The notes under the pieces: generated by a model
Told to the model about the DNA's origin: nothing
What the model saw: only the letters and a program-made list of their open reading frames with translations
The model's database searches: none
Translations under genes and position numbers: made by a program
Assembly (NCBI GenBank): GCA_014382685.1
Contig: JACNJG010000039.1
Coordinates: 1-8,958 of the forward strand
From: Candidatus Cloacimonadota bacterium
GTDB lineage: Bacteria; Cloacimonadota; Cloacimonadia; JGIOTU-2
Direction: 5' to 3'
DNA: 8,958 bases
In this document: positions 5,568 to 8,958 of the stretch, one piece after another
Position numbering within the stretch: position 1 is the stretch's first letter
Layout of the letters: each line of letters starts with the position of its first letter

Positions 5568-5912
5568 TTATCTAAATTTATATTTTAATTCTTCAACTTT
5601 AAAGGGTTTGGTTGTAAAATCGTAAGGTTCGGTAAACTCTGCTTTATTAACTGTTTTTTCATCTGAATTGGCAGTAATGACTATTGAAGGTATATTGTAC
5701 TTTTTCGCTTGTTTTGCCAATTCAATACCGTTGATCGTGCCTTCCAAAACAATATCAGCCAAAATTAAATTAGGATGCTTTTCCTCAATTTTTTTTAATG
5801 CTGTTATTCCGGACTCGGATATGTAAGTATTATCATAACCCGGGAGACTCAGTACATTTTTAAGTGGTGATGAAGCAAAACTTTCATCCCCTACAGTTAA
5901 TCTTGATTTTAT
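5568..5912 (-). pseudogene. Response-regulator receiver domain with AUA in place of the start codon
   Basis: The frame is open for 114 codons and covers a whole receiver domain. Visible are VGDES (D9, E10) after strand 1, the phosphoacceptor in LILADIVLEG (D53), VITAN (T80) and TTKPF (K102). A good AGGAG lies seven nt before codon 5912-5910, but that codon is AUA, not ATG, and no usable NTG follows until a CTG deep in the domain and a TTG at 5762. The first acidic residue of the usual EDE/DDE motif is glycine, and helix 1 (FASSPLKNVLSLPG) is unusual, with a proline at each end. It has no output domain. It is most likely a recently inactivated gene; rare AUA initiation remains possible. Confidence 0.75.
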
Positions 5913-6002
5913 AACAAAACTCCTAAATAATTTAAATTAATGAATTACAAATTAAATACTACCAACAAATATTTGGTGATTTGAAAGCTTTTATGAGTAT
6001 GG

Positions 6003-6284
6003 ATGTCAAGTATTTCTAATTTTTTTCTTCGCATTCTCAATAAAATTTCAAAAATTCAATCCACAGGTGAAGTAATTAAATTATTAGAAATTCTAAAAGT
6101 AGCTTTGAGTCGAACTGAGATATGGGCTGTTCTAAATCTGAAATCTCAATCCAATTTACGGGCTCGCTATCTTGCTCCATCATTAACTGATGGTTTAATA
6201 CAAATGACAATTCCCGATAAACCCAACAGTCGTTTCCAAAAATACTGCACTACCAAACAAAGCAAAATATTATTAGAAAATTGA
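6003..6284 (+). pseudogene. C-terminal fragment of a Fic-like or AlbA_2-type protein
   Basis: The 93-codon frame contains a winged-helix-type C-terminal domain: IKLLEILKVALSRTEIWAVL, then ARYLAPSLTDGLIQMTIPDK and NSRFQKY. This ending, with a TIPDKPNSRxQKY motif, is shared by many Fic/DOC proteins and AlbA_2/Schlafen-type ATPases. It is the last part of a protein of roughly 300-500 aa whose catalytic portion is absent: an in-frame stop lies at 5994-5996, and no family motif is visible upstream. The ATG at 6003 has no clear ribosome site. I read it as a remnant, though a free-standing DNA-binding protein cannot be ruled out. Confidence 0.65.
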
Positions 6285-6357
6285 AAAGATAAAACAGATC
6301 ATACGTCAGCTCCTATATAGTAACCAAGTTATAATCAAATCAGAATTGCACAAGACA

Positions 6358-6658
6358 ATGTTAATGTGCTGGATGGAGAGCTTAATGGCCAAAGGATTCG
6401 AAAAATTCAAATCTATCTTCAAAGATTATTGCTTTTGAAAATCTTATGAGAGAAGCCGGTCTCGATTTTCTCATTACTAAAGATTTGGATATAGTGTTGA
6501 TTGTCGAGGTCATCAAAAGCGTATTTATTAGTGTTTTCTGGGATTTCATAATTGAAAGTGATTATAGTCATAATTTAGTATTAAATATTGACTTGATAAA
6601 ACAAGCAGTAGCAATCGACGTCAATGTAAAAAATATAGCTTTGCTCGATGATGAGTAA
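6358..6658 (+). pseudogene. Remnant of a nucleotidyltransferase gene, frame-broken with the GG motif lost
   Basis: The first frame (ATG 6358, with in-frame ATGs to 6385) encodes MAKGFEKFKSIFKDY and stops at 6436-6438. The next frame then takes over with ENLMREAGLDFLITKDLDIV and VIKSVF..FWDFI, ending ALLDDE at 6658. From memory, intact relatives join these parts through an IGGTA-type segment of about a dozen residues, the first half of the nucleotidyltransferase site. Here that segment is deleted and the frame shifted. The DLD acidic pair survives. Sequence after FWDFI also looks shortened. The frame extends upstream without a stop to 6277 (KIKQIIRQLLYSNQ...), possibly part of a lost partner. 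The family call rests on the second half and is moderately sure. Confidence 0.6.
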
Positions 6659-6686
6659 AGGAAATCAGAAAGGAGTAAGTAGAATA

Positions 6687-7709
6687 ATGGAAAAAATAAG
6701 AGTTGCAGTTGTAGGTTCCGGTTCATGGGGTTTCAATCACGTGAGAACTTTTTATAACTTAAATACGTGTGAGCTTGTGGGTGTAAGTGATTTAAATGAA
6801 AAAAATCTTAAAAGGGTAAAGAATCAATTCCCCGAACTCATGACATCAAAGGAATACACCGATTTTACTCGAAGTAATGATATTGATGCAATTGTTGTCC
6901 CCTCCAGTGCGGAAACCCATTACGAGATTGCAAAGGATGCTTTAGAGCATGGAAAACATTGTTTGGTTGAAAAGCCGATAACATTGGATATTGATGAAGC
7001 ACAGGAGTTAGTTGATCTTGCAAAACAAAAAGATCTTGTTCTGATGGTTGGGCATTTGCTTCTATATCATGGTGCAGTTGATTTCTTGAAAAAACTCGTT
7101 GATGAAAAGAAGATAGGAGACATGCTTTATCTTTATTCTCAGCGTGTAAATTTAGGGAAGGTCAGATCGAACGAGAATGCCTTATGGAGTTTTGCTCCAC
7201 ACGATATCTCGATCATGCTCTATCTCATAGATTCAAAGCCAATAAGAGTATCCGCAACAGGACAAAGTTTTTTACAAAAGAAAAACAATATACATGATGT
7301 TGTCTTCTTCACTATTTATTTTGAAAACGGCACTATTGCGACCGGTCAGGTGAGCTGGCTCGATCCACATAAAATTCGCAAATTTACTATTGTTGGCACT
7401 AAAAAAATGGTCACCTTTGATGATATGGAAATTCGCGAAAAGATAAGAATTTATGATAAAGGTGTGGATGGATGGGATGTGTCTTATGATTCTTATGCGG
7501 AATCAATGTCCATTCATGATGGTGATATTTCAATTCCCAAAGTAGTTCTTACGGAACCATTGAAGCGAGAAGATAGCCATTTCATAGAATGTATTATTGA
7601 TAAAAAGAAACCTCTCACAGATGGTCAAAATGGTCTTGATGTGCTAAAGGTTTTAGTAGCAGCTCAAAAATCATTAGATAATTACGGTAAACCTGAAGAT
7701 ATTTTGTAA
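6687..7709 (+). CDS. Gfo/Idh/MocA-family oxidoreductase, WlbA/WbpB-like
   Basis: This 340-aa protein has an N-terminal Rossmann fold with VAVVGSGSWGFNHV (GxGxxG at 10-15), the family hallmark EKP at 95-97, and PHDISIMLYL at 171-180 in the catalytic domain, where the His-Asp pair is expected. Length and order fit NAD-dependent sugar dehydrogenases such as WlbA/WbpB, which oxidise C3 of UDP-N-acetylglucosamine-uronate before transamination and N-acetylation. The following acyltransferase supports this, but the true substrate cannot be read from sequence, so no symbol is given. The ATG at 6687 is chosen because the protein then starts just before the first strand and AGGAG (6671-6675) lies upstream; an earlier in-frame ATG at 6648 overlaps the NTase remnant. 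It is cytosolic. Confidence 0.88.
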   Translation: MEKIRVAVVGSGSWGFNHVRTFYNLNTCELVGVSDLNEKNLKRVKNQFPELMTSKEYTDFTRSNDIDAIVVPSSAETHYEIAKDALEHGKHCLVEKPITLDIDEAQELVDLAKQKDLVLMVGHLLLYHGAVDFLKKLVDEKKIGDMLYLYSQRVNLGKVRSNENALWSFAPHDISIMLYLIDSKPIRVSATGQSFLQKKNNIHDVVFFTIYFENGTIATGQVSWLDPHKIRKFTIVGTKKMVTFDDMEIREKIRIYDKGVDGWDVSYDSYAESMSIHDGDISIPKVVLTEPLKREDSHFIECIIDKKKPLTDGQNGLDVLKVLVAAQKSLDNYGKPEDIL

Positions 7710-7717
7710 GGAGAGTA

Positions 7718-8467
7718 ATGACAAAATTCATTTCGGAAAAAGCACATATCGGAAAAGAAACAAAAATGGGATTGAACGTTATTATTGAAGATAATGTTAT
7801 AATTGGTGATAATTGCCTTATCGGACATAATGTGATCATCCATGAAGGTTCGGAAATCGGTAGCGGAGTGAGAATTGATGACGGAACGATTATTGGAAAA
7901 GAACCTTTATTTTCGCCAAGAAGTATTTTCAAGCCAAAAAAATATGATCCGGCAAAGATCGGCGATGATTGTCTTATCGGTGCTAATGTTGTGATATATG
8001 TAGGATCTGTAATTGGCAATAAAAATCTAATTGCAGACCTTTCAACAATAAGAGAAAATGTAACGATCGGCGATGTAAATATTATCGGAAGAAATGTCAC
8101 TATTGAAAATTTTGTAACAATTGGAAGCAGATGTAAATTTGAGACAAATGTCTATATAACTGCTTATTCTGAAGTTGGTGATTATTGTTTTGTTGCTCCC
8201 TGCGTTGCAACGAGTAATGACAATTACATGGCTCGTGATAAAGAGCGTTACAAACACTTCAAAGGCGTTACTTTAAAAACCGGTGCAAGGATCGGAGTTA
8301 ATGCTACTATCCTTCCAGGTAAGATAATTCATGAGGACGGAATGGTGGCAGCAGGTTCGGTAGTCTCAAATGATGTTCCTAAGGAAAAAGTTGTACTTGG
8401 TCACCCTGCGAGAGTACTTCGTGATGTAAACGAAAAACAACTATTAAAAAACAATCTTGATAAATAG
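7718..8467 (+). CDS. Left-handed beta-helix acyltransferase (WlbB/WbpD-like)
   Basis: This 249-aa protein is made of hexapeptide repeats ([LIV]-G-x4 type) from about residue 8 to 60 and from 80 to 165, broken by a loop around KEPLFSPRSIFKPKKY. A typical end follows: TGARIGVNATILPG, GMVAAGSVV and VVLGHPARVLRDV. Such enzymes are trimeric acetyl-CoA- or acyl-CoA-dependent N-acyltransferases that act on amino-sugar nucleotides. It is longer than WbpD/WlbB (about 190 aa), mainly through extra N-terminal coils. AAGGAG overlapping the stop of the oxidoreductase, four nt before the ATG, fixes the start and shows a two-gene operon. An aminotransferase would be needed between the two reactions and is absent from the window. 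Confidence 0.9.
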   Translation: MTKFISEKAHIGKETKMGLNVIIEDNVIIGDNCLIGHNVIIHEGSEIGSGVRIDDGTIIGKEPLFSPRSIFKPKKYDPAKIGDDCLIGANVVIYVGSVIGNKNLIADLSTIRENVTIGDVNIIGRNVTIENFVTIGSRCKFETNVYITAYSEVGDYCFVAPCVATSNDNYMARDKERYKHFKGVTLKTGARIGVNATILPGKIIHEDGMVAAGSVVSNDVPKEKVVLGHPARVLRDVNEKQLLKNNLDK

Positions 8468-8542
8468 AAGGAGAAAAATGCAGAACCACGAAATACACCC
8501 GTCTCCATTGCATTTCAGTCTCCATTTCATTACGACTTGACA
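8468..8542 (+). other. Ribosome site and ATG of a lost third operon gene
   Basis: Right after the acyltransferase stop, AAGGAG (8469-8474, following tag) precedes ATG at 8478 with normal spacing. The frame encodes about 20 residues (MQNHEIHPS...) and ends at a TGA inside the family B repeat. The bases after the ATG (aaccacgaaatacac) already look like intergenic repeat. I infer that a third gene once followed, possibly the aminotransferase, and that only its start signal is left. Confidence 0.4.
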
Positions 8543-8565
8543 GGACGCCGAGGCAGGCGAAACAC
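8497..8565 (-). repeat. Family B repeat, copy 3 (inverted, one 17-nt unit)
   Basis: Read on the minus strand it has cgcctgcctcggcg (4-bp stem), gtcctgtcaagtcgtaatga, one full 17-nt unit ending atgcaat, and then ggagacgggtg. It has one unit where the other two copies have three, which shows that the unit number varies. It lies immediately after the acyltransferase operon and covers the presumed third gene start. Confidence 0.85.
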
Positions 8566-8768
8566 ACAAAATAAATAAAATAACGTTTAAAAGCATATTT
8601 TCTCTTAAAAACAGTTTTCGTGCTTTTCACCCGCAACGGCGTAGGGCAGTGAATAGGTGGTAAAAATATTTATATGCAGGGAGAACTATATTAGTTGTGA
8701 ATGGAAAAATTCATATCAAAATTATCAAGATATAATAAAATTGGACTCAAAATCGTCAAAATAAAAGA
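8566..8768. other. AT-rich spacer between repeat B3 and the tRNA genes
   Basis: No supported gene is seen. A fragment ttttcgtgctttt (about 8616-8629) resembles the reversed partner of the aaccacgaaatacac sequence at 8483-8497, so this may be more repeat debris. A short frame from ATG 8701 (MEKFISKLSRYNK...) runs into the antisense of tRNA-His, has no ribosome site at proper distance, and is not called. No hairpin with a T-run is found as a terminator for the tRNA genes. Confidence 0.4.
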
Positions 8769-8844
8769 TGGGGTGGATGATGGGACTCGAACCCACAACA
8801 ACCGGAACCACAATCCGGTGCTCTGCCATTGAACTACATCCACC
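8769..8844 (-). tRNA. tRNA-His (anticodon GTG)
   Basis: A full cloverleaf is visible: acceptor GTGGATG/CATCCAC, anticodon stem CCGGA/TCCGG with loop TTGTGGT (anticodon GTG), and T arm GTGGG TTCGAGT CCCAT. The extra G at -1, a hallmark of tRNA-His, is encoded at 8844 opposite C73 (8772). The CCA end is encoded at 8771-8769. It lies nine nt after tRNA-Pro and is probably cotranscribed. Confidence 0.97.
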
Positions 8845-8853
8845 ACATAAAAC

Positions 8854-8931
8854 TGGTCGGGGTGCCGAGATTCGAACTCGGGACCTCTTGAACCCCATTC
8901 AAGCGCGCTAGCCGGGCTGCGCTACACCCCG
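8854..8931 (-). tRNA. tRNA-Pro (anticodon GGG)
   Basis: A full cloverleaf is visible: acceptor CGGGGTG/CACCCCG, D arm GCGC...GCGC, anticodon stem CTTGA/TCAAG with loop ATGGGGT (anticodon GGG), and T arm CCGAG TTCGAAT CTCGG. The discriminator is A (8857) and CCA is encoded (8856-8854). It is first in a tRNA-Pro/tRNA-His pair. Only 27 AT-rich bases remain upstream in the window, so a promoter cannot be judged. Confidence 0.97.
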
Positions 8932-8958
8932 TTTATTAAAAATTACACTGTATATATT

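Noticed and set aside
7615..8100. Long minus-strand frame opposite the acyltransferase
   Set aside because: It is the antisense of hexapeptide-repeat codons and begins inside the oxidoreductase; the plus-strand genes are clear.
8701..8832. Short frame MEKFISKLSRYNK... before the tRNA genes
   Set aside because: No ribosome site at usable distance, and the frame continues into antisense tRNA-His. It could be a tiny 5' gene remnant, but this cannot be supported.
8769..8931. tRNA-His as an island attachment site
   Set aside because: The 3' end of the tRNA faces the island, but no second copy of that end and no integrase gene is visible in the window.

Overview
The window is AT-rich bacterial DNA with intergenic interspersed repeats, a mixture of strong and absent Shine-Dalgarno sites, and tRNA genes with encoded CCA ends. 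The style (low GC, many nucleotidyltransferase toxin-antitoxin-type pairs, a DUF5674 gene, 'gggagattcttc...gaatgacaat' repeats) fits an uncultured lineage such as Cloacimonadota or a related FCB-group phylum. That assignment is a guess from style, because the window holds no taxonomic marker of real power.

Left part (1-5176). After a block of short interspersed repeats, all genes are on the minus strand. Read in their own direction they form three units. (1) The AbiEii-type pair 5176->4297 (an 89-aa partner, then the nucleotidyltransferase) is followed by ssb (4218->3865). (2) A DUF6036-like nucleotidyltransferase (3349->2846) is preceded by a 59-aa partner (3491->3312). (3) A tightly packed run of six genes goes from 2663 to 352: another nucleotidyltransferase, its 80-aa partner, a DUF5674 protein, an unrecognised helical protein, MntA and HepT. 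Neighbours overlap or touch throughout, with one gap of 29 nt. This makes four intact nucleotidyltransferase-fold genes in under 5 kb, each beside a small partner, as in an anti-phage or toxin-antitoxin island.

Middle part (5177-6658). This is a decaying stretch. It holds a gene-free spacer, a response-regulator receiver domain whose only plausible start codon is AUA, a C-terminal fragment of a Fic-like or AlbA_2-type protein, and a frame-broken remnant that looks like a fifth nucleotidyltransferase. The two remnants on the right are on the plus strand.

Right part (6687-8958). Two plus-strand genes form a nucleotide-sugar operon: a Gfo/Idh/MocA oxidoreductase (WlbA/WbpB-like) and a left-handed beta-helix acyltransferase (WlbB/WbpD-like), as in pathways for diacetamido-sugars of surface polysaccharide. 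A ribosome site and ATG for a third gene follow, but the reading frame runs straight into a repeat. The window ends with minus-strand tRNA-Pro(GGG) and tRNA-His(GTG).

Two repeat families dominate the spacers. Family A (six copies) is built on gggagattcttc...gaatgacaat. Family B (three copies) has a small GC hairpin, the core gtcctgtcaagtcgtaatga, and a variable number of 17-nt units. The families share sequence blocks and are fused back to back at 3567-3788.
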